Shown: piece by piece, positions 44,271-56,027 of the stretch | Position numbering within the stretch: position 1 is the stretch's first letter | Layout: every line of letters begins with the position of its first letter | NCBI RefSeq assembly: GCF_964204865.1 | Contig: NC_135255.1 | Location: 14,041,135 to 14,105,134 of the forward strand | Reading direction: 5' to 3' | Origin: Styela clava | Taxonomy: Eukaryota; Chordata; Ascidiacea; Stolidobranchia; Styelidae | Length of the DNA stretch: 64,000 bases | Notes under the pieces: model-generated | Database searches by the model: none | Told to the model about the DNA's origin: nothing | The model's input: only the letters and a program-made list of their open reading frames with translations | Translations under genes and position numbers: made by a program

Positions 44271-44846
44271 TTATATATCATCACACGTATATATTTAATT
44301 ACTTATCGATCTTGATGGGTAAGTATGTTGATAGGTATTTGTCATTTCCTTTTTTATTTATCCAATTTTATCGCTGATGCTAGATCTGAATAATTACTTG
44401 TATACAGCATACATACATGGGTCAGTAGCTTCGATGACCTAACTGGTCTACCATATTGACTCTCACAAATAATTGGCAACCAATTATTACTGGAATAATG
44501 TCTGTTTCAAATCAAATTTATTATAGTGTTGACTTTGTTTGTGATAATAGAATCTCATTCTCTCAGACATGTTCTGAGTGTACAAGAGAGCAATGCTTAA
44601 TTAGGGATACGAAGACGAAAACGAAGCAGTATATATCAAATCAAAGGCCAGTTTATTGCAAAAGTATAATATGGAATAAGATCCACTATAAACTCTTTAC
44701 CTAATGTTATTTACAGTCTTTTCTAAAGCATTATATGCACTCTAACGTATTCAAAGTTTGTTTCTACCGCTCAACCACGTCAAATTATTAACTTAGATAT
44801 AACTTGTTACAGATATATTTGTATTGCTAAATATACGATAAGGAAC

Positions 44847-46145
44847 ATGCTTGCGGCAAGTATCGGAAAGAGCATAATCGCACATCGTTGGCAAACATGC
44901 CTGCGTACTTTGTTTACAACAAAATTGATGAACGAAAAAGAACACTTTCGACGAGAACCCTATCAATCTGGCAAACTCACCGATATTGGAACACGAAGGA
45001 TATTCAGCAGTGAACACGATATATTTAGAGAATCCGTGCGGAGATTTTTTAATGAACACGTGGTCCCAAATACGGTAAAATGGGAAGAAGCAGGTCAAGT
45101 AGATCGTGAATGTTGGACCAAGGCTGGTGAAGCCGGTTTGCTAGCTGTCAGTATTCCTGAAGACAAAGGCGGACTGGGAGGAGACTGGCTGTCCAGCGTG
45201 ATAGTTCAAGAAGAGCAGTGTTATTGCAATTCTACTGGTCCTGGATATTTGTTGCACTCTGATATTATGATGCCATATATAGCGAAATATGGCACAAAAG
45301 AGCAAATTTCAAAATATATGCCTGACTTGACAGCTGGAAGAAATATTGGTGCTATTGCGATGACTGAGCCCAATGCTGGAAGTGATCTTCAAGGTATTCG
45401 AACTACCGCCAAAAGAGATGGTGATGAATGGGTTATAAATGGAAGTAAAACATTCATCACAAACGGATATCTATCCGATGTTGTAATCGTAGCTGCCTTG
45501 ACTGATACAAACGCAAAATCTGCGGCACATGGACTAACTCTGTTTATCGTGGACAAAAATTCGCCAGGTTTCAAGAAGGGAAGAATACTCAAAAAATTAG
45601 GATTGAAAGGACAAGATACGTGTGAATTATTTTTTGAAGATTGCAGAGTTCCATTTGATGCCGTATTGGGAGGAGAGGCAGGATTGAATAAAGGTTTTCA
45701 GACTTTGATGCGTGAGCTTCCCCAAGAGAGATTGCTTATAGCAAATGTGTCCATAGCAGCCAGCGAATTTATGTTCGAAGAAACAAGAGAATATGTCAAA
45801 CAAAGAAAAGCATTCGGTCGGCGAATCGCGGATTTACAAACCATTCAGCATAAACTGGCCGAACTCAAGACCGAAATCGCTGCAACACGAGCTTTTGTCG
45901 ACCAATGCAATGAGCTTCACAATGTCGGAAAACTGGATAATTCAACGGCATCAATGGCAAAGTATTGGGCATCCGAAAAAGTTAATTTTCAAGCGTACGA
46001 TTTTGTACAAATGTTTGGAGGAGCTGGCTATATGTGGGAATACCCTCTGGCGAAAACTTATGTTGACGTTCGTGTACATCCTATTTACGGAGGCAGCAAC
46101 GAAATTATGAAGGAATTAATCAGCAGGCAGATTGTGGAAGAATAG
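44847..46145 (+). CDS. Long-chain acyl-CoA dehydrogenase-like, copy 5 (intronless)
   Basis: The only plus-strand member of the array; 432 aa from ATG 44847, stop TAG at 46143. N-terminus MLAASIGKSIIAHRWQTCLR is typical of a mitochondrial presequence. Signature AMTEPNAGSDLQG; catalytic Glu in ASEFMFEETREYVKQRKAFG, the same ASEF wording as mammalian LCAD; C-terminal QMFGGAGYMWEYPLAKTY and YGGSNEIMKELISRQIVEE. Differs from the others in several otherwise shared positions (for example REPYQSGK for PEPCQS). Also intronless, so all five copies probably descend from one intron-free ancestor, with this one inverted. Role in matrix beta-oxidation follows from the family. Confidence 0.94.
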   Translation: MLAASIGKSIIAHRWQTCLRTLFTTKLMNEKEHFRREPYQSGKLTDIGTRRIFSSEHDIFRESVRRFFNEHVVPNTVKWEEAGQVDRECWTKAGEAGLLAVSIPEDKGGLGGDWLSSVIVQEEQCYCNSTGPGYLLHSDIMMPYIAKYGTKEQISKYMPDLTAGRNIGAIAMTEPNAGSDLQGIRTTAKRDGDEWVINGSKTFITNGYLSDVVIVAALTDTNAKSAAHGLTLFIVDKNSPGFKKGRILKKLGLKGQDTCELFFEDCRVPFDAVLGGEAGLNKGFQTLMRELPQERLLIANVSIAASEFMFEETREYVKQRKAFGRRIADLQTIQHKLAELKTEIAATRAFVDQCNELHNVGKLDNSTASMAKYWASEKVNFQAYDFVQMFGGAGYMWEYPLAKTYVDVRVHPIYGGSNEIMKELISRQIVEE

Positions 46146-46401
46146 GACCCGCGCTAATTTTTGTTTAAAATCAATTGCTTAGAAAATCATTTATATAAAA
46201 TGTAATGTGTTGTTTCACTTCATTAGCAAAACATTCCTCAAAAGGTATTTTTAAGCTAGATTGAGGATCAATTAATTGATCGATTCTACTACCTAATATC
46301 GTATTCATCTCGACAATGCTTTATATTGTGTGCTTTTTGTGTATAGGAAATCGTTAACTTTCCGATCCTAGCCGCCCACATAAATTTAATTTGTTGAATG
46401 C

Positions 46402-47139
46402 TTACTTTTGATTAGTATCATGTAACATTTTTGAGAACCATTTTGTCCACGAACGTGACACGAAGATGTTATCAATATATCTTGTGTAATTTTTTCTTGT
46501 CTTGAAGTGGTGCGCGGGGCTCTCAGAGTCATCCAACGCATCGGGTTCGTCCAAATACTGTAATATAATAATTTTATATATAAGTGGGTTTTACGCCGAC
46601 ATGAAAAGTCACAAAAATTTCGATGTATAAAGTCAAAACGTCAATTTTTTGAGAATTTGCAATAATATAAAATCCCCTGAATTACTAACAAACCGGTTAA
46701 GTATTAAAAAATAATATATTAAAAATAGTAAAATAATCACTTGTGCAAAAATGTCAAGTTGAAAGATAGTATATATTTGTTGTCTTTACTTCAAAATATG
46801 CAAACCTAACATAATCAAATACTTCAGCCCCAAATATATAAGAAAGCTCGAAGTCGAAAATATTTATTGGGCAAGAAGTAGACATATGGGTGGTTTTGCT
46901 AAATTTTTACGTTGTTGTTGTTTTTAGTAACTATTGTTGTTAAAGAACCGGGTCTCGTGTAGTTTCGTACCACAATATTTTCTAGTAGGCATGACGTAAA
47001 CATTTTTGCAGGTTTTTGTAATAAGGGTTTCGAAATATACGCATAAGGATTTTAATTCTAACAAAGAGTCATTGAAAACTGTACTTAGATGCTTATAGTT
47101 GTCAGTAGTCCGAAGATTGCCTACTTCTTTGTGCAGTGC
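46402..47139 (-). CDS. Candidate two-exon gene fragment, unrecognised
   Basis: On the minus strand, an acceptor (ATATTACAG) precedes an open exon 46402-46557 that runs 51 codons to TAA; its product starts YLDEPDALDDSESPAHHFKT and ends in a Trp/Lys-rich helix-like segment. Upstream, 47041-47139 (after AGATCAG) is open in the same phase and encodes helical sequence beginning ALHKEVGNLRTTDNYKHL; a donor TGC|GTATAT would link the two in phase 0, and the frame stays open further to about 46926. No first exon or ATG is found. It may be the 3' end of a real gene convergent with ACADL copy 5, or a remnant. Confidence 0.33.
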
Positions 47140-47459
47140 CTGATCTTGTTTCTAATGTATATTTCCTATACCCACCAATGTTCTTCTACTGTCTGAATGT
47201 AACCTCTTTTATTTTTTCAATTCAGTAGAAAGTTGTATTTCATTTACTGTTTATGCTTCGTTTTGTCATATTCTGACTATTTATCATATATATTAGCTTC
47301 GCAGAATGCAATATCGGTACTCCATTTTACATATGTTTATTAATCCAGTAATCTTTTATCAACTGCTTACAACATAGAATTAACTACTAAATGGCAATCT
47401 TGGGTGCTAGACACGTTATATGATTGTGTATTTTTAAATCAATTTATTAAAATTTATTT

Positions 47460-47630
47460 ATGTGTCTTTTGCTGCTGTAATTCGGCAACAAGGTATCGCT
47501 GAATAGATGACCCGCTAAGTTTTTCACGACCCGTATCCAACTGCTAAGAGTTAATGTTTTCCGTTTTGTATTTTATTCCGTATGTGCTTTATTGCGTATA
47601 TTATTTTTGCATGATGGAAATAAATATTTT
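47460..47630 (+). mobile_element. LINE-like 3' tail
   Basis: Contains TTTTATTCCGTATGTGC, TTGCGTATATTATTTTTGC and ends ATGATGGAAATAAAT, the same order as the LINE tail at 28643-28948 and the reverse complement of 62645-62700. Left limit uncertain. Confidence 0.5.
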
Positions 47631-49868
47631 AATTTCCCCCAACTACCGCACTAATCGATTTCAATTTTTTTAGTACTTAAAAATAGAAGAAGTAGAAGGC
47701 TGTATTTTTTGAAATTTGTATGGGATCTGGCATTTCACAAAAAATGCAGGTGTTGTTATTTATTAAATTAGAAAAATGTTAATTCTATATTGCTTATCGG
47801 TCGCCCTTTTAGCAGAATCCGATGCGTGACTTTCGTTTCCATATATTTGATAATTGCTTTCCCGTTAACTCCAATATTACAGTTCATCGCAAGTTAGTTG
47901 GGCTGCTAATCGGTGGTCTCATCGCCATTTTGACAACCGTTTTAAAACAAAGAGAGCACTGGGTCGTTATGCAGGTCCAAGGGCATTTGCTTACAACCTT
48001 TCGACGAGTTTTCGACACAAGTTAACCTGGCAGATCCTAACAGAAAATTTGAGCGAGGCCCATAAATTGTAGTTTAGTCTGATTCCATAGATCAGTGGTT
48101 TCAACTTTCGAGGGTCGTATGAAGCGTACCTCTCGCTTTTGGTAGCTAGAGACTTCGAACTTGCTTAAACTTGGATAACTTTTAAGGCTCAGTTCTTGGC
48201 CTAAACGCTCTATAATATTTACTTTCCATAGCATATTTTTTCTATAGTTGTGTAAACTGATTACAGCATTTTCTTGAAACGAATGGACGAATATAGCTAC
48301 TACTGTACTAGAGAAACAGTGTTTGTTGTCAACTTTCTTATCTGTTCTTTTTTGCGGTATAGTGAGGGAACGCCCTTTTGATTGAAACAAACTTGCCCAA
48401 AACACCAATTTTTGTTGTGTTGGTAATGCGATATGTATGTGACAACATTAGCTGCACTATGAGCAATACAAGTATATAGAAAATGTTAATATAATATAAA
48501 TAATAACGAATAAACCTAATATCGTTCCAATTATATAATTCCTATCTGAGAATCATTTGGTAATGTACGGCATAACCAGAAAGTAGGAAAGCCCATCAAC
48601 AATAAAATCTATAGTCGCACAGCAACTCCCTAATCCGTAAAGTACAACGGGTGTCTCCCGAGGTTGCCAGATCCCAACGATCTAAAAAAGGCAGAAAAAG
48701 CCAACAAATTTACCAAGTACAAAGGCCCCATGATTTGTCTGATTTTAAGCCCTTGGCACAACACTGATGATGATGTAGAGCCATCCAGTGAGCCACACAA
48801 ATGTCTTTTTCCATTGAAAGTTGTTTTTCGGTTGCTATCATTTCCACTTCGGCGGGTTGAAGGGTTCATAAGTAAAAATGATTAACTGAATGGCAGCACC
48901 AGAATCTACATTCAACACAATACAGTCAAGCTGACATCTATATGAAACAGTTTAAAAAAAATGAAAAACAAGAGAGCAATGCTCAAATATATGGACACGC
49001 AAAACGATTCCCCAAAAATCATATGCGGTGACTTACCAGTACCTTTATTATGGTGGCCCATCGTTGTCACGCGTAAAATTGAAAATAAAAAAATGAAAAT
49101 AAAAAAAATTGTTGTAAAAAAACATAAAAATAATTAGAAAAAAAATTAAAAAAAAAAAAAAATTAAAAAAAAATTAATAAAAACGAAAAAAAAAACAAAA
49201 AAAAATTAAAAAACAAAAAAAATTAAAAAACAAAAAAAATTAGAAAAAAAAAATGAATACAAAGAGAATAAAAAGGTTGACAACGATGGTCCGCCTCGTG
49301 GCCCATCGTTGTCACGCGTTTTTATTTTTAGAAAATTTGCTTCTGCTTGGGACCAACGTTGTCAGGCATAATCCAACGCGCACAAATGTGTTCCCTGGGT
49401 TTCAAACTCACTACTGATTTTCTTGAGCAATATTCAATATGAAAATGTTCAATAAATTCTCCATGCTACAAGTTCAACAAGAAGTAATATATTCATAATA
49501 ATGATAAGAGAATATAGAATTGAATACGAAAATTCGGAAAATTTGTTTTTACGTGTATAAGGTAATTTAATTGGAGAATGCTGCTTAACTACCCAGTTGT
49601 CTGGACACTCGCGATGCCGGTACCGTACCGTCTTACCAAATACCGGTAATCGGTTATAGTCGCTTTGCGTCTGACCGTACCGGTAGCCATACAATCACTC
49701 ATGAAAGAATGGGAGATACGGATAGTCTCGTAGAATATAGACTACTGAAACACTCTCTGCGCCTGCCCCATACCGTACAGCCGTAACGTACCGATCCAGA
49801 CAAATGATGAATCGCCCGTGCTCAACCATTTATTTCAATCCATACCTCGATCCTAGTAGAATATAGTG
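47630..49868. other. Gene-poor stretch with A-rich tract
   Basis: No convincing gene. An open frame at 47822-48025 has a hydrophobic run (LVGLLIGGLIAILTTVL) after an acceptor-like ATTACAG but no other support. A hAT-like single end (CAGTGGTTTCAAC, 48093) lacks a partner. The A-rich tract at 49083-49260 is flanked by direct repeats (see separate entry). Confidence 0.4.
49046..49330. repeat. A-rich tract between direct repeats
   Basis: About 180 bp of AAAATTAAAAA-type sequence (49083-49260) is bracketed by two direct copies of GTGGCCCATCGTTGTCACGC (about 49052 and 49300), with a third related phrase ACCAACGTTGTCAGGC near 49352. Looks like simple-sequence expansion inside a repeat, possibly a retroelement poly(A) region. 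Confidence 0.7.
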
Positions 49869-49945
49869 AGTCGTGGTTCGCCATATGGTTAAGCCGTCTT
49901 TCCTCTTCCTCGGGATAAATATGTAAATCCTATCCCAAACTGTTT
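49869..49945 (+). repeat. SINE-like dispersed repeat
   Basis: Reads GTGGTTCGCCATATGGTTAA, then GCCGTCTTTCCTCT, then CGGGATAAATATGTAAATCC. Same family as 50980-51065 (plus) and 32383-32500 (minus). Confidence 0.55.
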
Positions 49946-50314
49946 TTTGGAAACAACTAAAAATTGACAAATACCACGCAAAACTATAAAATCGAGGCAG
50001 TGTTTACAACTCTGCTTGAACATCTGTCTAAGCGGCTGCAGAAACAGCATATATTTCATTCTCACATCTGCAAATTGCAACAATTTGATTTTCAAAATAG
50101 GTGAGTATCGATCAATTTATATTTGATAAAGCTGAACAATCACAGCAATATAAAAAACAGATGACAAAATGACTTATAGTTTGTCTTTAAACGTGTTCCC
50201 ATATACCGTAAATGAAATATTATTTACTGCTTAACAAATTTTTGTATGCCCTTTTTCAGGACATGATTCCACACATGAATCACATAAAAAACATTTTTAA
50301 TTAACTTTCAGCCC

Positions 50315-50542
50315 ATGCATTTGGATAACGATAGAGCAAAGCATATTTCAATAGCATTTCTGGTGTTAAGGAGCCCTGTCCTTATGCTATCCTTACCAGC
50401 TGGCGACTGGCAAGCATATGTGATAGCAGAAATAGTTTCATTTGCTCCAGCTTTTAGACGTGTACTGGAACTGCATCATTATAGGAGAAGAGCACATTGT
50501 AAACTTGATGAGATTACCCTCAGAAAAATACGTAGGCTATAA
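50315..50542 (+). CDS. Unrecognised open frame, 75 aa
   Basis: Opens at ATG 50315 immediately after TTTCAG and is Arg/His-rich at its end (RRVLELHHYRRRAHCKLDEI). It might be an exon, but the frame does not join the donor-like site at 50100 (AATAG|GTGAGT) in phase, and no family is recognised. Probably chance or repeat-derived. Confidence 0.12.
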   Translation: MHLDNDRAKHISIAFLVLRSPVLMLSLPAGDWQAYVIAEIVSFAPAFRRVLELHHYRRRAHCKLDEITLRKIRRL

Positions 50543-50979
50543 TAGTAAGACTGCTTCTGGTGGCGACAAACTTGGGTAAGTTGGAACATTTTTCTTATGG
50601 ATGCAGTTTTGATGGATTTGGGGTTAGGTTTCAGGTTTATGTAGATATAATTCTGCATAATACACTAAAACTTGATACATGACTTTCTCAATACAACGGT
50701 GCTACCGCCATAAAATCACGGCAAGAGACGGCGCGGTTAGTTTGTGGTAGCAGCCGCCATGCAGTGGTAGAACTGCGACGTATTTTTACTGTGTAGGATT
50801 TTGATTGACCTCGGGAAAAGATAAAATAGCGAAAATATGAAATATATTTCACTATTAGACATTTGATATGCTGGCCACTTAAACTAATCAAATCCATGCT
50901 TCCGAAAACAAATAACTAATTAATCCCATACAGCCATACCAGACTTGGAATGGTACATTACCGGTAACCAGACAAGAGG

Positions 50980-51065
50980 CTGTGGTTCGCAATATGGTTA
51001 AGCCGTTCTATAGGCTTTCCTCTCCATCGGGATAATTATGTAAATCTTATCCTTTTTGTAAAGTC
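50980..51065 (+). repeat. SINE-like dispersed repeat
   Basis: Reads GAGGCTGTGGTTCGCAATAT, GGTTAAGCCGTTC, CGGGATAATTATGTAAATCT. Same family as the 49869 copy. Confidence 0.55.
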
Positions 51066-51689
51066 TCTTCCTCTGCATATTTCTGTATTTACTGATTTAT
51101 GTACACTAACCTGCTGCACATGTTGAAATTTTTGTGAAGTTTCTTCCTCTGCATACGGTACCATACGTATTTATGCAAATGTTGTTTCTAAAAAAATGTA
51201 ACGAAACAGCGAAAAATTAGAAAGGCATAGCAGCTGTGCAGACATGCTGGCTCATTACAAAAACTTAATTACGGTACCGATACGTGCCGTACAGGCCACA
51301 GGGACTGTCATAGCTTTCCCAGCTATCGTACCGGTACCGGTTTCACTTTCGCTTAACACGGGAACCACAGTCTACAAATACTGAAATATATGGAAAGTGA
51401 ACATTGATTGATTGATTGATTGAACACCGAGCGAAACAGTACCGGTAGTTTAACTTAACCTCAAAAACCTTTCGAGTTTATTGAGAAATAATTTGAAATA
51501 CCAACTGATAACAGTAAATACCGCAGTCAACAAATATATGGTCACCAAGCGAAGCTGTAGTAATAGTCAACTAGCTAAGAAGTTATCGCAAACCGTTGCA
51601 TTGCTGCATTGCGGGTACCGGTAACCCCAAACATATCGATTCCCCATAAACAACTCTTAGCGGAGCAAGAATTACGATCGCTTCTCAGT

Positions 51690-52610
51690 TGATATGCCTT
51701 TGCGCAATCGCCACAAGGTGTCACTATTTTTTATTCTGATCACTTCTTTGAACACAAAAAACGAATCTCTTGAAGTCCACAGGAAATTTTAAAATAAATA
51801 AAAGTAATAGCCTTCTGGAAAATTTTTTTATCTTCAACCACTGAAAATTTCAAAGCAATTGGTCCAGTATTCGAAGAGAAGAGCGACTTTTTAAAAACGT
51901 GTCAAAGAACAAGAACAACAACAACATAATATTGAAACGATCGATAGGATAAGACAAGAGAGCTACGCACAAATATATGGACACGTTAGACCAGAGCGAA
52001 TCAGTCCTTACCGGTACCTTTGACGCTACCGGTACCCTCAAAAAAGTTCTGAATTTCCAGTAGCAAGAATTTTGCAGAATCAAAACGTACAGCCAGTCAC
52101 GACACTGACTAAAATCCGTGTTCCCATGGATAAAATAAAATACAGCAAAATTTTAAACGAAATATCAAATTTCATAGAATTCACGCAAAATTTTGGAATA
52201 AATAAAAGTAATAGCCTTCTAGCAAAAAAATTAATCTTTCACCACTGAAAATTTCAAATTAATTGGTCCAGTATTCGAAGAGAAAAGCGACTTTTTTAAA
52301 ACGTGTCAAAGAACAAGAACAACATAATATTGAAACGATCGTTATGTCCACTACGTGTCCAACAAGAGAGCTATGCTCAAATATATGGACACGTAGAGTC
52401 ACATAATTTTGATGACGTCATAGCGAAAAAAAAGTAATAGCCTTCTGGAGAAAATTTTTATCTTTAACCACTGAAAATTTTAAAGCAATTGGTCCAGTAT
52501 TCGAAGAGAAAAGCGACTTTTTAAAAACGTGTCAAAGAACAAGAACAACAACAACAACATAATATTGAAACGATCGTTATGTCCACTACGTGTCCAATAA
52601 GATGAGATTT
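51690..52610 (+). repeat. Three tandem copies of a dispersed repeat
   Basis: Copies at about 51782-51945, 52190-52345 and 52425-52600 each carry AGTAATAGCCTTCT, ACCACTGAAAATTT, ATTGGTCCAGTATTCG, AGCGACTTTTTAAAACGTG, AACAACATAATATTGAAACG. Between them lie CAAGAGAGCTATGCTCAAAT and ATATATGGACACGT. Other copies: 32660-33130 (inverted pair), 48960-49010 and 54660-55920 (split by a hAT insertion). Confidence 0.85.
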
Positions 52611-54700
52611 TATTTCGATTCATTCGCAAAAACAAAATAAACATATATACACAAAAGATTAAGGCGAAGAATCTGGAAAGTGAACAAAACCTAATAAAAT
52701 AGGTTTAAAACGTATTAAACGCGTTCACTTACCAAAGAAGAAAGAAACGAGTCACAAACACAAACAAATAAACATGAATATTGACGGCAGTCATTACTCA
52801 GGCGTTTCACTTGGTAATCAGGTTGCGTGCAATCTTTTCAAAAACAAAAAAGTGAATTAAATATCCGCTGTGCGTGTGATGCGGCATGTAGACAAACAGT
52901 CCGAAAAACCCTAGTAGGAGGTGCGAATGCATGTTTCCGTTCCATGCTCAAACATATATCTAGTAAAATCTACTAAAACGTTAACACACCAATGTAAAAA
53001 TCGATCGTAAAAATCGAATTTTCAAATATCAGTTCGTGCAGTTTAACCGTAGTAGTATATATTTACGGTTTAACATTTGTATATCCGGTCTTCTCCATAT
53101 TTGAGCAGAGCATAATTTCGTCCATCACAAAATCTTCCATTTTGCACCCATGTTGCACATTTCCAGTCCATCATTAAAAAATCTGCTATTTGTTTATTGA
53201 TGTCACAGTCTGGGATTCACTTCTCGAATGCATATCTTCGGCTCGAGGTAGCCACGTCCGCACGCGACGGCGGTCGGTACTGCTCGTTATGTCCACTTCG
53301 TGTCCAACAATGCTAATTCTCTGACCCTTGACCTCTAAAATTCTACCTATGCTCAAATTGTCACCAACGCAAAATTGTTGATGTCGAAATACCGATACCG
53401 CACGTCATGGGAATCACCGTTTTGTCTCACAATATTCAAGCAGCTATCAAACTGGCAGCTGATTTCGATCGATACCTGTACCTCCATTAAAAAAAAGAAG
53501 TCAGTCAGCTTTGCTAGGGTGTTTACCGGTACTATGTCTTTAGTACTGTTAGTCTGCGTTTGATACCGGTACCGTACCGGCGGTACTGCCGTGGGCGAGG
53601 AGCATTTTATTTTGTCAATAATATTAAATCAAGCTAGTATAGGTTGTTTCTGTCGAACATATTGGACTGGGAAGCAGCTGACTGATCTTTAAAATAACGA
53701 ATACTGAAATAGATGGATAGGGATGTCAAAAGAGGTGCATGACGCACATTTGTGTTTTAGGCCAGTACGGTACCGGTACCGTACGGCACGGTCTTGTGCA
53801 TGCATCCCGTCTTAAATAATAATACGGTAACTGTTCATTTATTTATGTATCACTATTACGAGACGAATAAACATACATAGGCTACATAGTTTATTTGAAT
53901 ACTCCGTAATATACAAAAATTTAAAATGGAGAATTCTGGAGGGCGAGCTAAACCTTTGAAACACGAGAGATATCATGTGCCCGCCAACCAGCACACACAC
54001 AAAATTAAATTACAAAAAACAAACTTATACTAAAACATAAACCTAGTAAAAACGAGGCTAGGGCCAGAAATAATCAAACAAAAGATTCTTGAATGTATTG
54101 AACTTTCTCCGGCTGTTATACTTTCTAAACACCCAAGCTATTGCAGTAATAATGAACAATTCAATATGTGCAGTATATGCCAGCAATATGTACTTAATTG
54201 AATGTTTATTTTGTGACATTGCGATAAACCGAAGATCTTTAGCATCAAATGTAAACCTTTATTAACGGATAATGTCATTTCCAATTCTCAAAAAATGTCT
54301 ATTATGGTCTATTGATCATCACAAAATGAAACCCGCGACACCAGATTACTCTAATGGGCTTAGTACGGTACTGGAAAATAAGTCTCGCCACCAGGCCACA
54401 ACTGTCGTAATTCCGCTAACTTCACGCGTTATATGGCTGTTACTTGAACAGGATTGAGGCAATTGGACAGGATAGGTATATTAAGCAGGAAGGCTTTGCT
54501 AGCGTGAGAATAAGTAAGATATTTCATATTAATCGTATGTCAAATCACTACCTCACATGCAGTGACTAGTCGAATGTTCATATGCATGGGTGGTGAAGGA
54601 ATCTGCAGCGGACTTGGGGTCGGCAAGCTAACTTTTTAGACACGGAGTGGACCAGGGATCGTTTTTTTTATTATGTGGTTGTTGGTCATCATGTTGTTAG

Positions 54701-55743
54701 TAGGGATGGGACGAGTCCGGCATTACAGAGATTCGACGAATCCGAGTAATAGGTCAAGGACTCGAATCGAATCCTCCGAGTCCGTGACGTCACAATGTAA
54801 AAGTAGAAAAACACTTTCTTGACCATGCTACAGCATCGCGCGCTCACAAACATACGTCTTAGCTCATATTTTTCCCCTAATGGTTCCGCAGAAAGCTGTT
54901 GAATCAATTCAAAAATATATTTTACTTCTTTTTCGGCGGCAATAATACAAACGTAAACGTGGGTCAATGTGCGCCTTGGCTGTGAACTAGATTTCCAGCC
55001 CACCACCGTGCGTCAATTCAGGGCGGCTATTTAGAAATTCTTACATGTCAATATGAATATTAAAAAGCTTTTGACTACAATGCTTTCCCATAATTCCAGA
55101 TATTTCTAGCCTCAAATTCACTATGTCGTGTGCACAAATGGTAGAGAGATGCCACTCGTCGTCAATACAATGCTTGCAATTTAGTAGTTAATGTAAACGT
55201 TATAGAACGCTCCATGCCTTCCATTGCTCCCTTCTTAGAGAAAGAATTGCACGTAATAAACTCAATTCAAAAGAGGTATTGAACTATTGATGAGATTCCC
55301 CCTTGGGTTGATCCTGCGCATGTTTCATATTTATTTACGCAAATCGGAAACTCAAAAATTTTGCGCTAACACATATTTTATTGTGTACAACATGTATACT
55401 AAAATGAATAGATAGTTTGAAGGCGACTGGCGCATCATTGTTATAAGCTATTAATAGTTTTTAACTTGCCTTATATTACCTGGATATCTGTCGTCGTTTT
55501 TATTAGGAGTGTTTATAATACACACAAGTGATATTGTTACATATCTAACCTTGAATTTCAACTATTTAAGGTATGTAGTGAGATTTATAGGGGTAAAAGT
55601 ACAAACACAGGCGTAAATTAGTGAAAACAGAATTGATTATAGACTCGGTAAAAACGACGTGGACTCGAAATCGAATCAGAGTCCAAAAAATGCCTGGATT
55701 CGACTCGAATCCGAGTCCGGATCCGAATCCCGGCCCATCCCTA
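54701..55743. mobile_element. hAT-like element, 1043 bp, with exact target duplication
   Basis: Left end TAGGGATGGGACGAGTCCGG and right end CCGGCCCATCCCTA are inverted repeats, and GACTCGAATCGAAT-type blocks lie beneath both. The 8 bp GTTGTTAG flank both sides exactly (54693-54700 and 55744-55751). No intact transposase. It has inserted into a copy of the GTGTCCATATATTTGAG repeat family. Confidence 0.92.
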
Positions 55744-56027
55744 GTTGTTAGTATTTATTTTTCTTGTAAAAAAAAATCGCTTTTCTCATTAATTGCTTTA
55801 AACTTTTTAGTTGACGTTGTCATAAAAAATTGCGAACCTTGTAGCAGTTACGTTTGGCAGTTCGATTTGGACTTGGTGTCCATGTATTTGAGTATCGCTC
55901 TCTTATTATAGGGAATTATAAAAATTATGTCACCTTTTCCTTCCTTCAGAAGCAAGTACTCTTATTCAATATTTTTAGGCCCATCCCAAAGCTTCTGAAC
56001 TTTAATTAGGTTTTTTACTCTCGAGAG

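Larger units (their letters stand above)
41301..44846. other. Divergent intergenic region between ACADL copies 4 and 5
   Basis: Shared upstream region of two ACADL genes. It holds a repeat piece GTAGTACACGTTCGCTCAC at about 41895-41915 (also at about 58945-58965), two unrecognised minus-strand open frames (42952-43170 and 43287-43549) and a hAT-like MITE (43878-44270). No defined promoter element could be placed. Confidence 0.4.
49600..53800. repeat. Clusters of CCGGTACC-type palindromic words
   Basis: Short overlapping palindromes built from ACCGGTACC, GGTACCGTACC and TACGGTACCG occur again and again here (about 49618-49690, 51270-51340, 51605-51620, 52010-52040, 53560-53590, 53764-53790) and also near 2608 and 42355. 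They are far denser than expected in DNA this AT-rich. Function unknown; they may mark one repeat family. Confidence 0.6.

Noticed and set aside
48093-48440. Possible hAT end CAGTGGTTTCAAC
   Set aside because: No matching inverted end or target duplication could be found nearby.
50100-50542. Possible exon pair (donor at 50100, acceptor at 50311)
   Set aside because: The only long frame on the right does not join in phase with the open frame on the left.
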